Shown here in pieces: positions 1 to 9,133 of a stretch of DNA of 64,000 nt. This DNA comes from Microvenator marinus (GTDB lineage: Bacteria > Myxococcota_A > Bradymonadia > Bradymonadales > Bradymonadaceae): positions 4,364,001-4,428,000 of the forward strand of contig NZ_CP042467.1 in assembly GCF_007993755.1 (NCBI RefSeq), read 5' to 3'. The notes beneath the pieces were generated by a model. The model had not been told where the DNA came from and did not search any database. It saw only the letters and a program-made list of their open reading frames with translations. Every line of letters begins with the position of its first letter. Within the stretch, counting starts at the first letter, position 1. The position numbers were made by a program, and so were the translations under genes.

Positions 1-1
1 T

Positions 2-1063
2 GACGAGTTAGCCAAACAAGTGGAAGTTCAAGCGACGGATGATTCCCCGAGGCGCCCGCCAGGCGTGGACAAGCGCGGGTTCTGGGCGAAGCTTGCGTCG
101 GGACAGGGGGCACAGATCGGTCTTGTGGCTACCATTCTCTTGGTGGGCGCATTTTCGCTTCGTTATATGAATCTCGATTCGCCTCAGATGAGTATGGAGC
201 CTGCCTTTGAAGAGGCTGGCATTCCAATGGGTAAAGACGAAGTAGCTGCTGCTGCCCCTGCGTTTGACGCGCCTGAGGAAGCGGCTCCTGCTCCGGGGGA
301 GGCTGAGGAAGAAGCAGCGGAGGGGTTTGCTGCGCCCGTTGAGGAGCGGGAGGCTCGAGCCGCTGAGCCTTCGATTGAACCAGAAATGAAGAAAGATTCG
401 GCGCTTTTGGCGCGCGAGGAAACCGGACGTTCTGACGCTAAGCCCGAACCTCAGAGGCGCGTTGCAGCGAAGCGGCCGACAAAGGCAGCGCCTTCGACAC
501 GAAGCGCCGGACCCGCGGAGGAACCTTCCAAAAAGGCAGCGCCGAAATCAAAGTTCTACGATTTTGACGATAGCCTCGTGAAGGCAGAGTCGATGGGGAA
601 TCGTGCAGCAGCGCCTAGCAGCGCCGAGCCCGCTGAGGCAGCGCCCATGCCGGTTTCTGGCGAGAGCAAGATGGACGATGCGTTGGAATTCGGAGTGAAA
701 GAGAAGGGCAAAGCAGAGAGCGCACCAGGCGGTACGATCGATGCAGTCGAAGCTGCGTTTAGGTCCAGGGACTGGCGCCGAGTGATCTCGGAATCCCAGA
801 CGGTGGCTACGTCGTCGGCACCCGCGGTTCAGAAGGCGCGTGCGCTAGAGTTGCGTGCGCAAGCCTACAGGCAAATGGGCATGTTCCAACAAGCGTTGGA
901 GACCTATCGAAATATCGAGACCAATTTTCCGACCTACCAAACGGACCGAATTCGCTCTTCACGAGTTGAAATCGAACAAGAACTCGAGTCCCGTCCACAG
1001 CCTGCATCGCGCCAGAAGCGTAGTTACGATTTTGAGTCCGAGACTCTCGACGAGCTTCAGTAG
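2..1063 (+). CDS. Membrane protein with Ala/Glu/Pro-rich linker and TPR-like C-terminus (5'-partial)
   Basis: The reading frame is open to the left edge of the window (codons GAC GAG TTA GCC AAA CAA precede the first GTG at 20), and no ribosome site lies before that GTG, so this is probably the 3' part of a longer gene. Counting from GTG 20, there is one hydrophobic segment at about residues 33-50. It is followed by a roughly 180-residue region rich in Ala, Glu and Pro, then a helical tail at about 240-330 that looks like one or two TPR units (A-x-A-Y-R-Q-M-G-x-x-x-x-A-L-E-x-Y). A cytoplasmic N-terminus, one membrane segment and a long outer tail resemble anti-sigma factors of the zinc-finger type. 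The diagnostic zinc-finger part would lie outside the window, so this is inference only. Function unknown. Confidence 0.6.
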   Translation, partial: DELAKQVEVQATDDSPRRPPGVDKRGFWAKLASGQGAQIGLVATILLVGAFSLRYMNLDSPQMSMEPAFEEAGIPMGKDEVAAAAPAFDAPEEAAPAPGEAEEEAAEGFAAPVEEREARAAEPSIEPEMKKDSALLAREETGRSDAKPEPQRRVAAKRPTKAAPSTRSAGPAEEPSKKAAPKSKFYDFDDSLVKAESMGNRAAAPSSAEPAEAAPMPVSGESKMDDALEFGVKEKGKAESAPGGTIDAVEAAFRSRDWRRVISESQTVATSSAPAVQKARALELRAQAYRQMGMFQQALETYRNIETNFPTYQTDRIRSSRVEIEQELESRPQPASRQKRSYDFESETLDELQ

Positions 1064-1122
1064 GGTTGACGCCATATCGTGGGTGGCACTAGGCTCCGGT
1101 GCAAAGAGCCAAGGAGCATTCC

Positions 1123-1821
1123 ATGAGCAAAGTTTTCGAGTCGGCAGATGCCGCAATATTCGACATTGAGGACGGGGCCACGTTGATGAGTGGAGGATTC
1201 GGGTTGTGTGGAAACCCCGAGAATTTGATCCTCGCGCTGAGTCGTCGTGGAACCAAGAATCTTACCGTGATCAGCAATAATTGTGGGACTGATGAATTCG
1301 GGCTCGGCGTTCTTTTGCAGAACCGCCAGATCCGAAAGATGGTCTCAAGTTATGTGGGCGAAAATAAGAACTTCGAGCAACAATTCCTGAGCGGCGAGCT
1401 CGAGGTTGAGCTCAATCCGCAAGGGACATTGGCTGAGCGTATACGCGCGGGTGGTGCGGGAATCCCCGCATTCTTCACCGCAACCGGAGTCGGTACGGTA
1501 GTAGCCGACGGAAAGGAGACGCGAGAGTTTGACGGGCGCACCTATGTGATGGAGCGCGGGCTGCAAGCTGATTTCGCGCTCGTTAAGGCGTGGAAAGGCG
1601 ATAAGTCTGGAAATCTCGTGTTCCGAAAGACGGCACGAAACTTCAATTCGATGATGGCAATGGCTGGGAAAGTCACCATTGCTGAAGTCGAAGAACTTGT
1701 GGAAGTGGGCGAGATCGACCCCGATCAGGTGCACCTCCCGGGGATCTTCGTTCAGCGGATTTTGAAGGGCGAGAATTACGAGAAGTGGATCGAACAGCGC
1801 ACCACGCGCAAGAGAGGTTGA
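1123..1821 (+). CDS. scoA: 3-oxoacid (succinyl-CoA:acetoacetate) CoA-transferase subunit A
   Basis: Subunit A of a class I CoA-transferase, which moves CoA from succinyl-CoA to acetoacetate or similar 3-oxoacids in the cytoplasm. The 232-residue length is normal for the family. The Gly-rich segment near the N-terminus ([10 protein letters not shown], about residues 23-32) and the [13 protein letters not shown] segment are typical. A longer frame opens at GTG 1099, but ATG 1123 is chosen because AAGGAG at 1111-1116 sits at ideal distance. The subunit B gene follows two bases after the stop, so the two are co-transcribed and make the heteromeric enzyme. The choice of acetoacetate over another 3-oxoacid is from family resemblance only. 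Confidence 0.93.
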   Translation: MSKVFESADAAIFDIEDGATLMSGGFGLCGNPENLILALSRRGTKNLTVISNNCGTDEFGLGVLLQNRQIRKMVSSYVGENKNFEQQFLSGELEVELNPQGTLAERIRAGGAGIPAFFTATGVGTVVADGKETREFDGRTYVMERGLQADFALVKAWKGDKSGNLVFRKTARNFNSMMAMAGKVTIAEVEELVEVGEIDPDQVHLPGIFVQRILKGENYEKWIEQRTTRKRG

Positions 1822-1823
1822 AA

Positions 1824-2483
1824 ATGGCCCTATCACGAGAAGAACTTGCTCAAAGAGCAGCTCAAGAGTTGAAAGACGGAATGTACGTCAATCTCGGGAT
1901 TGGGATTCCAACCCTGGTAGCCAACTATATCCCGGACGGCATGAGCGTGACCTTGCAAAGCGAGAACGGTCTGCTGGGTATCGGGCCCTTTCCGTATGAA
2001 GGGGAAGAGGACGCGGACCTCATCAACGCGGGCAAGCAGACGGTCACCGCCATTCCAGGCGCTAGTTTTTTTGATAGTGCCATGAGTTTTTCGATGATTC
2101 GCGGCGGGCATATCGATCTTTCAATCCTCGGTGCCATGCAGGTCAACCAAGAGGGGGATCTGGCCAACTGGATGATCCCAGGCAAGATGGTTAAAGGCAT
2201 GGGTGGTGCCATGGATCTTGTGGCTGGATCCAAACGTGTCGTCGTGCTCATGCAGCATCAATCAAAGTCTGGAGAGTCCAAAGTGCTCAAGGCGTGTGAT
2301 CTACCGCTGACCGGTACCCGATGTGTTCACCGAATCATCACGGATTTAGCGGTCTTCGACGTTGCGGGCGACCATCTGGTCTTGATCGAGACAGCGCCAG
2401 GTGTCAGCGTTGATGATGTACGGGCAGCGACGGAAGCTCATTTTGAGGTTTCGCCGTCTGTGAAGACAATGTCATTTGATTGA
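1824..2483 (+). CDS. scoB: 3-oxoacid (succinyl-CoA:acetoacetate) CoA-transferase subunit B
   Basis: Subunit B (219 residues) of the same class I CoA-transferase. It carries the family's catalytic signature QSENGLLG, in which Glu47 is expected to form the glutamyl-CoA thioester. The start at ATG 1824 is set by AGAGAGG just upstream, inside the end of scoA; the in-frame codon at 1785 lies within scoA and is not used. The pair lets the cell activate or use ketone bodies and acetoacetyl units. This fits the acyl-CoA dehydrogenase, acyl-CoA ligase and glyoxylate-shunt genes elsewhere in the window. No terminator is visible after the gene. Confidence 0.94.
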   Translation: MALSREELAQRAAQELKDGMYVNLGIGIPTLVANYIPDGMSVTLQSENGLLGIGPFPYEGEEDADLINAGKQTVTAIPGASFFDSAMSFSMIRGGHIDLSILGAMQVNQEGDLANWMIPGKMVKGMGGAMDLVAGSKRVVVLMQHQSKSGESKVLKACDLPLTGTRCVHRIITDLAVFDVAGDHLVLIETAPGVSVDDVRAATEAHFEVSPSVKTMSFD

Positions 2484-2560
2484 TCGCCACAAACCTGCGA
2501 GAAGGCGTGCGAGGGCGGTCAGGTGCTTGGCGGCCATGAACTGAGTCGATAAGGCCGAAC

Positions 2561-4525
2561 TTGATAGTCGAAGGTAGCATCGTCGAATTTACTCACCACG
2601 GGGAATCCAGACTTGGAGTCGTCAAGAGACTTCTCGGCAAGAAGGCTCTGGTCATGGGTCTGGACTCCACGCAGTTTCGTCCAAAGCTCAAGGACATTCA
2701 GGAGATTCTGGGGAACGCAGGTGAGGCCGATGTGGACCAGGTTCTTGGAGGTCTGGAGGCCGAAGCTCAGGTTCTGGTCGAGGATATTGATGTAGAGGCG
2801 CTCTGGGGATTGGTAGAGGCTGGCGAGACCTACGCCACTACAGAACTTGCAGACTTTGCGGGGGGCGCGAGCCCGAGCCAGGTCTTGGCCCTTCGGCGCG
2901 CACTTGAGGCGGATAGCCTCTACTTCCGGGCGGTAGACAAGGGTTGGCAAGCCAGGGACGCGAGACTCCTGGCGTCTTTGAGCGAACAAGCCCGTGAACG
3001 CGATGCAAAGGCGAAGGAGCGCGACCAGGAGAAGCGTTGGCTGTCTTCGGCCTTGAAGGGCTCGGCTGGGTGTCAAGATGCTCCTCGTGGACTGATATCT
3101 CGGCTTCAAGACGTGGTACTGCACCCGAACTCTGAGGACGCTGATTTGTTTCTTGAGTTCCTACGGCAGACCGAGGACGAGGTAGGGGAGTATCTGCCAG
3201 GTGTAGGCGTGCTCAAGGTTTTTGAGCTTTTGGTGCGTCTTGGTGTCTATTCAAAGCACGAAAACCTGGAGCGTCGCAAATGGAAGATACGAGACCATGA
3301 GCTGAGGATTCAGGACCTAGCGGCTGCCCTAAAAGCATCTGAGGCGTCTCGGCTAGACCTTGAGCAGGAGTGGACCTTTACTGTGGACGATGCCCAGACT
3401 CGCGACATGGACGATGGGTTGAGTCTGAGGTCAAAGAAGGACGGCTCGTGGTTGGTCGGGGTACATATCGCGGATGTCTCCGCGTGGGTGCCCAAGGGAC
3501 ACGAGCTCGACTTGGATGCGATTCGGCGTGGAACTTCGGTCTATCTGGTAGAAGATGAAATTCCGATGTTTCCCAGAGTTTTGAGTCACGGGAATCTGAG
3601 TTTGGTCAAAGGCGAGCGCCGTGCGGCCCTGAGCCTCTTGATGACTTTTGATCGTGGGCTGGAGCTCAAGGCATGGGAGTTCAAGGAGACCTGGGTGCGT
3701 GTTGCCGAGCGGTTGACCTACGATGAGGTCGACAAGATTTTGAGTGAGGAGTCGACTGAGGAACATACCGATCGAATCCACACGATGTTCAAGATTGCCG
3801 AACAGCTCAGGTCTGAGCGGGAGTCAAGGGGAGCGCGAAGCCTTGAGCTTCCAACTTCGCACGTCGAGCTTCGTGGCGAGGAACCTGTGATTTGGTCGGT
3901 GTCTGATACGGCTTCTCGACGATTGGTTCAGGAGTTCATGGTCGCCTACAACGCCAAGGTTGCCGAAGTGTTTGATAAGGCGAATATTCCTGCCGTCTTT
4001 AGAGGTCAGGAGCCGGCGGAACAGGAGCTCGAGCCGTTGGAAGGCGTTGCCGGCGAGTTTGCTGTGCTGAAGACTATGCGTAAGTCGAGCATGGGTCTAA
4101 GCCCAATGCCACACGCGAGCCTGGGTCTTGCGGCCTATGTTCAGGCGACGAGCCCGATCCGACGCTACCTCGACCTTGTGCATCAAAGGCAGCTCAAGTC
4201 ATGGCTCCATCATCAAGCCCTTCCCTACGAGGACCAAGAGCTCTACGGCGTGCTCGCCGAGGTCTCTGAAGCGGCGATGCACGCACAAGAGGTTGAGCGT
4301 GCGTCTCGCCGTTATTGGCTATTGGTGGCGCTGGGTGCCCGGACGAACGAGGAGTTTGACGCCATCGTACTAGACGAAAACCGTCAGGTCTTGCTCACAG
4401 AATTTGGTGTGATCGAGACGGTTTCTACGGCGGAACGCATGCCACTAGGGGCCAAGATTCGTGTGCGCGTGGACCACGCAGATGCGCGCCGTGGCGAATT
4501 GGTGCTAACTTTTGTACATTCCTGA
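2561..4525 (+). CDS. RNB-domain exoribonuclease (RNase II/R family)
   Basis: A 654-residue 3'-5' exoribonuclease of the RNB family, acting on RNA in the cytoplasm. The N-terminal ~80 residues look like a small beta-barrel RNA-binding domain. The RNB catalytic domain starts at about residue 268 and holds the four metal-binding aspartates with the spacing of RNase II: Asp276, Asp282, Asp284 and Asp285 (VDDAQTRDMDD). The late motif ATSPIRRYLDLVHQRQL is also typical. A C-terminal S1-like end is short. The start is TTG 2561 with AAGG at 2551-2554; the ATG at 2536 is out of frame. The protein lacks the long N-terminal cold-shock domains and basic tail of E. coli RNase R, so it is a shorter RNB subgroup common in deltaproteobacteria and cyanobacteria. 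Confidence 0.9.
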   Translation: MIVEGSIVEFTHHGESRLGVVKRLLGKKALVMGLDSTQFRPKLKDIQEILGNAGEADVDQVLGGLEAEAQVLVEDIDVEALWGLVEAGETYATTELADFAGGASPSQVLALRRALEADSLYFRAVDKGWQARDARLLASLSEQARERDAKAKERDQEKRWLSSALKGSAGCQDAPRGLISRLQDVVLHPNSEDADLFLEFLRQTEDEVGEYLPGVGVLKVFELLVRLGVYSKHENLERRKWKIRDHELRIQDLAAALKASEASRLDLEQEWTFTVDDAQTRDMDDGLSLRSKKDGSWLVGVHIADVSAWVPKGHELDLDAIRRGTSVYLVEDEIPMFPRVLSHGNLSLVKGERRAALSLLMTFDRGLELKAWEFKETWVRVAERLTYDEVDKILSEESTEEHTDRIHTMFKIAEQLRSERESRGARSLELPTSHVELRGEEPVIWSVSDTASRRLVQEFMVAYNAKVAEVFDKANIPAVFRGQEPAEQELEPLEGVAGEFAVLKTMRKSSMGLSPMPHASLGLAAYVQATSPIRRYLDLVHQRQLKSWLHHQALPYEDQELYGVLAEVSEAAMHAQEVERASRRYWLLVALGARTNEEFDAIVLDENRQVLLTEFGVIETVSTAERMPLGAKIRVRVDHADARRGELVLTFVHS

Positions 4526-4535
4526 ATAAGTAAAG

Positions 4536-4564
4536 TTGACCGTTGTATTTTCCTGCCTTAAACT
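4536..4564 (+). promoter_or_regulatory. Putative sigma-70 promoter for the small lipoprotein gene
   Basis: TTGACC (4536-4541), a 17-base spacer and TAAACT (4559-4564). The distance to the gene start at 4610 leaves a leader of about 40 bases with a strong AAGGAGAAGG ribosome site. Confidence 0.5.
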
Positions 4565-4609
4565 CCGGTCTCCACCAATGCTGGTCAACCACAGAAGGAG
4601 AAGGGTCTG

Positions 4610-4876
4610 ATGAACGCAATTGGAAAGTACGTGCTCGTCATGGGTCTCGTCGCGATGGGCTTCGCGATGGGATGTGAAAAGAAAGAAGATGCTCCTGCAG
4701 CTGAGGCGCCAGCCGAAGCACCTGCTGAAGCCCCAGCAGAGGCGCCAGCCGAGGAGAAAGCAGCTGAGCCTGCAGCCGAGGAAAAGGCTGAGGAGGCCCC
4801 TGCAGAGGGAGCTGCTGCTGAAGGCGAGGCGGCCGCTGAAGGTGATGCACCTGAAGCTCCTCCTGCATCGCAGTGA
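4610..4876 (+). CDS. Small Ala/Glu/Pro-rich lipoprotein
   Basis: An 88-residue predicted lipoprotein. The signal peptide ends in the lipobox A-M-G-C (Cys at about residue 22). Almost all the mature chain is a low-complexity run of Ala, Glu and Pro (repeats of AEAP), strongly acidic and probably unfolded or rod-like. The ATG has an excellent ribosome site (AAGGAGAAGG), a good promoter lies upstream, and a strong terminator follows at 4903-4927, so it is a self-standing, probably well-expressed transcription unit. Such abundant small acidic lipoproteins may act as envelope spacers or peptidoglycan-associated proteins, but no function can be read from the sequence. Confidence 0.8.
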   Translation: MNAIGKYVLVMGLVAMGFAMGCEKKEDAPAAEAPAEAPAEAPAEAPAEEKAAEPAAEEKAEEAPAEGAAAEGEAAAEGDAPEAPPASQ

Positions 4877-4902
4877 AGTAGCGCGACATAAGAAAGCAAG
4901 AG

Positions 4903-4927
4903 AGCCGGCAGCAATGCCGGCTTTTTT
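4903..4927 (+). terminator. Rho-independent terminator
   Basis: AGCCGGCA, loop GCAA, TGCCGGCT, followed by a T-run. It ends the small lipoprotein transcript. Confidence 0.9.
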
Positions 4928-4963
4928 GCTCTGAACTTTCAGGTTTGTTCAGGGTACTTTGCA

Positions 4964-4993
4964 TTGCAAACGCCCGGAAATGTGTTGTATGAC
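4964..4993 (+). promoter_or_regulatory. Possible promoter for the outer-membrane barrel gene
   Basis: TTGCAA (4964-4969), an 18-base spacer and TATGAC (4988-4993). Each hexamer matches the sigma-70 consensus only partly. Downstream, at 5014-5036, lies a short GGCGC...GCGCC stem with a T-run inside the leader. Confidence 0.3.
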
Positions 4994-5053
4994 CCGTCCA
5001 ACTTAGCGAATAAGGCGCATTTAGGCGCCGTTTTTTGGATAGTTGGAGGAACC

Positions 5054-6463
5054 ATGAGTGTACAGTGGAATCGTTTGGCGGCCCTTGCCATCACAGGATG
5101 TGTCACCCTCGGGGTGGCTTCGGATGCTCACGCAGATCGTCGTTCGAGCTTGAACGGTAATCTTCTGATCGAAGACGTCGATGACGTCTATTTCTACCCA
5201 CAACTTGCGTTGGAATATCGCAACCTTGTGAGCTTTGATTACTACCCAGGTGCGTCGCTTACCGGCATTATCGGTGGTCAAAGTGGTGACGAGACCGCGG
5301 CACCTTCTCAAGGCGAACAAGCCATGGGTGGCGGTGGTCTACTTCTCTTTGGAGATGAGAACTTCGCGTTCGGTATTTCAAGCCATCGCCAAGATGTGTT
5401 TGGCTCGACCGTTCACGGCTTCCTCGGAGCGGGCGACCTCTACACCTACGGTCCAGCCGCAAACCAGTCTTGGAGCTACTTCGGCTATAACTCGCCGCTT
5501 CCTCCCGCACTCAGCGATACGCCAAATGTGGGTGACGCAGCGGGTCCAAACAGTAACTTCTTGACCCCCCTTCAGATGGTGGACTTGCTTTTGGCATTCC
5601 GCCTTGCTCCTGACCATTCGTTGGGCTTCCGTCTTTCGGTGGGCCAGAACAATGCAAGCGTGGAAGTTGACGCCCCAGGTCTGACCGAGAAAGATTCTTG
5701 GAACACCACGGCCATCAACCTGACCGCAGGTTATTCGGTTCGCTCCGACATCAAGCTGGACGTCAACCTTGAGCTTGGACTTGGCTTCTTCAGCAACGGT
5801 TTTGAGACGACTCAGAACAACGAGCCGAACTACGCTGACTCGGGAACATTCCTTCCTAGCTTCACGCTTTCGAACCGTACCCTCGTGCCTCTCCAAGAGA
5901 ATATCGAGCTCGGTGTCGTAGGAATCATTCACGTGAATTCCTCAAGCGTCACAAACGAGAACGGTGTTTCGCCTCAAAGCTCAACCACCCCTCTTGAGTA
6001 CACTGAAGATTCGACCAACTTCTTCATCGAAGCTGGTGCGGGTCCTGTGTACACCTTGCCAGATAACACCACCATCGCAGCTTACGGAACCCTTGGGTTC
6101 GGCTACTCGAGCTACTCGCTTGACGGTGGTGACCAGGACATCTCCTCAACTTCGTTGTTGCTCCCTGGTTTCAAACTGGCTCTCGAGCACTGGCTCTGGG
6201 ATTGGATGGCATTCCGCTCGGGGCTTACCTCGCGCTACCACTTCCAATCACAAGCTCAAACCTTCAGCGACGATAACACGCCAAACGTCAGTGGTTCGGC
6301 TAATCACTACGAGTTCCTCTGGAGCGTTGGTGTGGGAATCAAGCTCGGTAACTTCGAGCTTAACGGAACGCTTCAAACGCCTTTCGTGACCGATGGTCCA
6401 GCGATTCTCGGTGGAAACTCCACGGGTCTCTTCTCGCTCTTGAACGCTCAGTACAAGTTCTAA
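5054..6463 (+). CDS. Outer-membrane beta-barrel protein
   Basis: A 469-residue secreted protein. The start is ATG 5054, directly after GGAGGA; an in-frame TTG at 4964 is rejected because it would add a non-signal extension. The signal peptide is about 26 residues (ending near DAHA). The mature part is rich in alternating aromatic/small residues and Gly, Ser and Asn, with many predicted amphipathic strands, and ends in ...AQYKF. A terminal aromatic residue of this kind is typical of barrels inserted by the BAM complex. It has no clear TonB box or porin signature, so transport substrate is unknown. Its own ribosome site and strong terminator suggest a monocistronic, abundant envelope protein. 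Confidence 0.8.
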   Translation: MSVQWNRLAALAITGCVTLGVASDAHADRRSSLNGNLLIEDVDDVYFYPQLALEYRNLVSFDYYPGASLTGIIGGQSGDETAAPSQGEQAMGGGGLLLFGDENFAFGISSHRQDVFGSTVHGFLGAGDLYTYGPAANQSWSYFGYNSPLPPALSDTPNVGDAAGPNSNFLTPLQMVDLLLAFRLAPDHSLGFRLSVGQNNASVEVDAPGLTEKDSWNTTAINLTAGYSVRSDIKLDVNLELGLGFFSNGFETTQNNEPNYADSGTFLPSFTLSNRTLVPLQENIELGVVGIIHVNSSSVTNENGVSPQSSTTPLEYTEDSTNFFIEAGAGPVYTLPDNTTIAAYGTLGFGYSSYSLDGGDQDISSTSLLLPGFKLALEHWLWDWMAFRSGLTSRYHFQSQAQTFSDDNTPNVSGSANHYEFLWSVGVGIKLGNFELNGTLQTPFVTDGPAILGGNSTGLFSLLNAQYKF

Positions 6464-6494
6464 TCTAGCGTCCTAGAATACGATCATGTAGCTT

Positions 6495-6528
6495 CGAGCC
6501 CGTTTTTTAACGGGCTCGTTGTGTTTTT
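6495..6528 (+). terminator. Rho-independent terminator
   Basis: Perfect 10-bp stem CGAGCCCGTT/AACGGGCTCG with a TTTT loop, then a T-rich run. The T-run overlaps the region just before the ribosome site of the next gene, so the next gene must be read through or have a promoter overlapping this element. Confidence 0.88.
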
Positions 6529-6536
6529 GGAGAACC

Positions 6537-8036
6537 ATGTTCCACCCTCCAGGAGAATCCTACGAAAGTGCTGGTGAGCTGGGCGCTCATGAAACTGTGG
6601 CGCGTGGCTCAGTGAACTGGCGGGAGGCCTGGCGTTTGCCATTCCTCATTTTTCTGGTTTCGTTTGGAATCTACGCGGCATTTGCGGGGGAGCGTCTCAA
6701 GGGTCCGTCAGCGGACAATCACTTCGTGTATTTGGCGCAGACCTTCAATTCGATGGTGGCGTCGTCTTTTTCAGATGAAGCAGCCCAAAGACGCGAGGGC
6801 CTCGCCCCATTTGAGCTCGAGAAGAAGCCGCATCATCGCAATGACTGGGCTAGCTACTGGGAGATTCGGCTGCAGAGCGGCGAAGAATTTCGGGGAGTGT
6901 GGGTGGACCGGCGTGGCTCGGGGAGCTTTCAGCTCTTGGATGGCCGCCGAGTTGAGCTTGGACCCAAGGAGTTACGAGGTGCCGAGCGAACGCAACGATA
7001 CTTTGTATCATTTCCGCCTGCGCCGGCTGTCCTGATGATGCCCGCGGTGGCGTTGTTCGGCTGGGAGATGAACGATGTTCTTTGGACCATCTTCTTTGCG
7101 GCACTAAACGTTGCTTTGATTTACGTGCTCTTGAGGCGACTTTCTCAAGGCGGCAGGAGCGGAAGATCTAGGTCGGACGACTTGTGGTTAACGCTGCTTT
7201 TCGGCTTTGGCACCGCCCATTTTTGGTGCTCGGTGCTGGGGCAAGTGTGGTTTACAGCACTCATTATGGGGGTGACGTTTACGTTGCTCTACGTGCTTTG
7301 CGCGATTGATGCGCGCCGGCCGCTCTTGGCCGGAATATTCATGGGGCTCGCGTTTGCGACAAGGACTCCGCTGGTTTTCAGCGCGGTGTTCTTCTATCTC
7401 TTCTTACTTTTCCCAGGCGGCAAGCTCAGGACCGAGGGGTGGCAGGAAGCGCTTAAAAAGGGGGCTCTCTTCTCGTTTCCTTGTCTTGTGATTGGCGGGC
7501 TACTTCTGGCGCATAACTACGCGCGATTCGAGTCCTTGAGTGAGTTTGGACACACCTACCTCGCCGGTGGTGGCTTGCAGCGCGTCAAGGAGCACGGCCT
7601 CTTTAACACCCACTTTTTGTCCAAGAATCTCACTGCTGCCTTTACCTTGATCCCTAAGTTCCAGGCGGCAGAACCCTATGTGATCATCTCAAAACACGGC
7701 ATGAGTTTGCTTTTGACCACGCCGGCGTTCATCTGGCTTTTCAGGCCGATGCCTCGGGATTCCGCGCCCGATGTGTTTTGGTGGCGTGCACTCTGGGCCA
7801 CGGTTTTTGTGACGGCGTTGCCAGGCTTTTTCTACCAGAACACGGGATATGAGCAGTTCGGATTCAGATTTTCCTTGGACTACACGGTGTATTTGATCCT
7901 ACTCATAGCCGTAGGTCGGCGCCCATTGACCAAAGTTTTCAAAGCGTTGGTGCTGTGGGGAGTTGCCGTCAATGCGTTTGGTGCGGCCACTTTCAAACGG
8001 GTACGCGCCCATTATAGCGAGAGCTTCTTTGTCTGA
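6537..8036 (+). CDS. Polytopic membrane protein, possible GT-C-type glycosyltransferase
   Basis: A 499-residue integral membrane protein with about 9-11 hydrophobic segments. ATG 6537 is preceded by GGAGA; a TTG at 6519 in the terminator is rejected. After the first membrane segment, the motif SADNHFVYLAQ followed by an ~80-residue soluble loop recalls the first periplasmic loop of GT-C (PMT/ArnT-like, family 39) enzymes, which carry acidic catalytic residues there. The classic DE or ED dipeptide is not evident, so the enzyme assignment is weak. The 102-residue membrane protein gene overlaps its stop and is probably co-translated. No lipid-carrier pathway genes are nearby. Confidence 0.6.
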   Translation: MFHPPGESYESAGELGAHETVARGSVNWREAWRLPFLIFLVSFGIYAAFAGERLKGPSADNHFVYLAQTFNSMVASSFSDEAAQRREGLAPFELEKKPHHRNDWASYWEIRLQSGEEFRGVWVDRRGSGSFQLLDGRRVELGPKELRGAERTQRYFVSFPPAPAVLMMPAVALFGWEMNDVLWTIFFAALNVALIYVLLRRLSQGGRSGRSRSDDLWLTLLFGFGTAHFWCSVLGQVWFTALIMGVTFTLLYVLCAIDARRPLLAGIFMGLAFATRTPLVFSAVFFYLFLLFPGGKLRTEGWQEALKKGALFSFPCLVIGGLLLAHNYARFESLSEFGHTYLAGGGLQRVKEHGLFNTHFLSKNLTAAFTLIPKFQAAEPYVIISKHGMSLLLTTPAFIWLFRPMPRDSAPDVFWWRALWATVFVTALPGFFYQNTGYEQFGFRFSLDYTVYLILLIAVGRRPLTKVFKALVLWGVAVNAFGAATFKRVRAHYSESFFV

Positions 8037-8337
8037 GTTTTCCGATAGACCACCCGAATTGCCACCGATGTCAGGGGACACTGGGAATCGGGTTTTGATT
8101 GGTGCTGCCGCGGCGGCAATCGTCATTTCAAATATCGCGATCGTGGCGGAAGCACTCACGGACCGATGGCTTGCCCGAGGCTTAGGCTTTCCTGCGTACT
8201 TGAGTTTGCCGCTCGCGTTTGGAGCGGCTTACCTGGCCTTCCGCGTTTGGCAAAAGCTCGACAGGCGAATTGGACAGGGTCTACTTGTGGGGGCGGCGGT
8301 GTATTGGGTAGTACTCGTGGTAGATGTCCTAAATTAA
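8029..8337 (+). CDS. Small membrane protein
   Basis: A protein of about 102 residues with three hydrophobic segments (about 20-42, 53-68 and 79-98), separated by a short basic loop (WQKLDRR). The start is uncertain. TTG 8029 overlaps the previous stop and suits translational coupling; the first ATG in frame is at 8068, without a ribosome site. The family is not recognised; the pattern resembles small DUF-type membrane proteins of deltaproteobacteria. Confidence 0.5.
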   Translation: MSEFSDRPPELPPMSGDTGNRVLIGAAAAAIVISNIAIVAEALTDRWLARGLGFPAYLSLPLAFGAAYLAFRVWQKLDRRIGQGLLVGAAVYWVVLVVDVLN

Positions 8338-8353
8338 TCATGGAGTTATTCGA

Positions 8354-9127
8354 ATGAATCACATTGAGCAGGCCGCTGAGCGGCTCAGAAATGCGGTGGA
8401 GTCAGGTGCTCCCTGTTCCCCGTTGAGTGCCGAGTTCGAGCTGACGAGCACTGATGCTTATGCGATTCAGAGGTCGAATATTCGGCGTCGTGTCGCGGCG
8501 GGATCGACGATTGTTGGGCGTAAAATCGGGCTGACCAGCAAGGCGATTCAGTCATGGCTGAAAGTTGACCAGCCTGATTTCGGGTGCCTGCTCGATGATA
8601 TGTTGGTCGCGAATCATGGCAGCGTAGAGACATCGAAACTCCTGCAGCCTAGGGCTGAAGCCGAGCTCGCGTTTGTCCTAAAGACGGGTCTTGAAGGCGG
8701 AGCCTTTACGGTTCCGCGGGTGATGAAAGCCACTGACTTTGTGTTGCCTTCGATCGAGATCATTGACTCGCGAATCGCCGATTGGAAGATCACCTTTGAG
8801 GACACCGTTGCTGATAATGCGTCGAGTGGCATGTTTGTGCTGGGTGACACGCCTGCGGACCCGATGTCGCTTGACCTTCGTCTCCTGGGAATGCGTTTGC
8901 GAAAGAATGGGCGAATCGTGAGCACCGGAGCGGGTGCGGCGTGTCTATCGAACCCGTGGCATGCCGTGGTTTGGCTTGCTCAGACGCTCGACCGCATGGG
9001 TGAGCCTTTGAAGGCCGGAGATATTGTGCTCTCGGGTGCGCTTGGACCGGTGACGCCTGTGGCACCCGGAGATGTCTTGGACGCCTCGATCAGCGGCGTT
9101 GGCGGCTGCACGGTCCGTTTTGCTTGA
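8354..9127 (+). CDS. 2-keto-4-pentenoate hydratase / FAH-family protein (MhpD-like)
   Basis: A 257-residue member of the fumarylacetoacetate hydrolase superfamily, closest in layout to 2-oxopent-4-enoate hydratase (MhpD), which adds water to 2-hydroxypenta-2,4-dienoate in meta-cleavage pathways. Visible family marks are GRKIGLTS (about residues 55-62), the metal-binding acidic pair within PRAEAELAF, and SIEIIDSRI followed by DNASSGMFVLG. No ring-cleavage dioxygenase or aldolase is adjacent, so the actual substrate may differ (for example 4-oxalocrotonate decarboxylase-type reactions). GGAG at 8342 sets the ATG. The LivG-like gene starts six bases after the stop, suggesting one operon. Confidence 0.82.
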   Translation: MNHIEQAAERLRNAVESGAPCSPLSAEFELTSTDAYAIQRSNIRRRVAAGSTIVGRKIGLTSKAIQSWLKVDQPDFGCLLDDMLVANHGSVETSKLLQPRAEAELAFVLKTGLEGGAFTVPRVMKATDFVLPSIEIIDSRIADWKITFEDTVADNASSGMFVLGDTPADPMSLDLRLLGMRLRKNGRIVSTGAGAACLSNPWHAVVWLAQTLDRMGEPLKAGDIVLSGALGPVTPVAPGDVLDASISGVGGCTVRFA

Positions 9128-9133
9128 GGCTAC

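Noticed and set aside
5014-5036. GGCGC...GCGCC hairpin with T-run before the barrel gene, considered as a terminator
   Set aside because: Only a 5-bp stem, separated from the T-run by one base, and inside the leader of the gene; too weak to call on its own.
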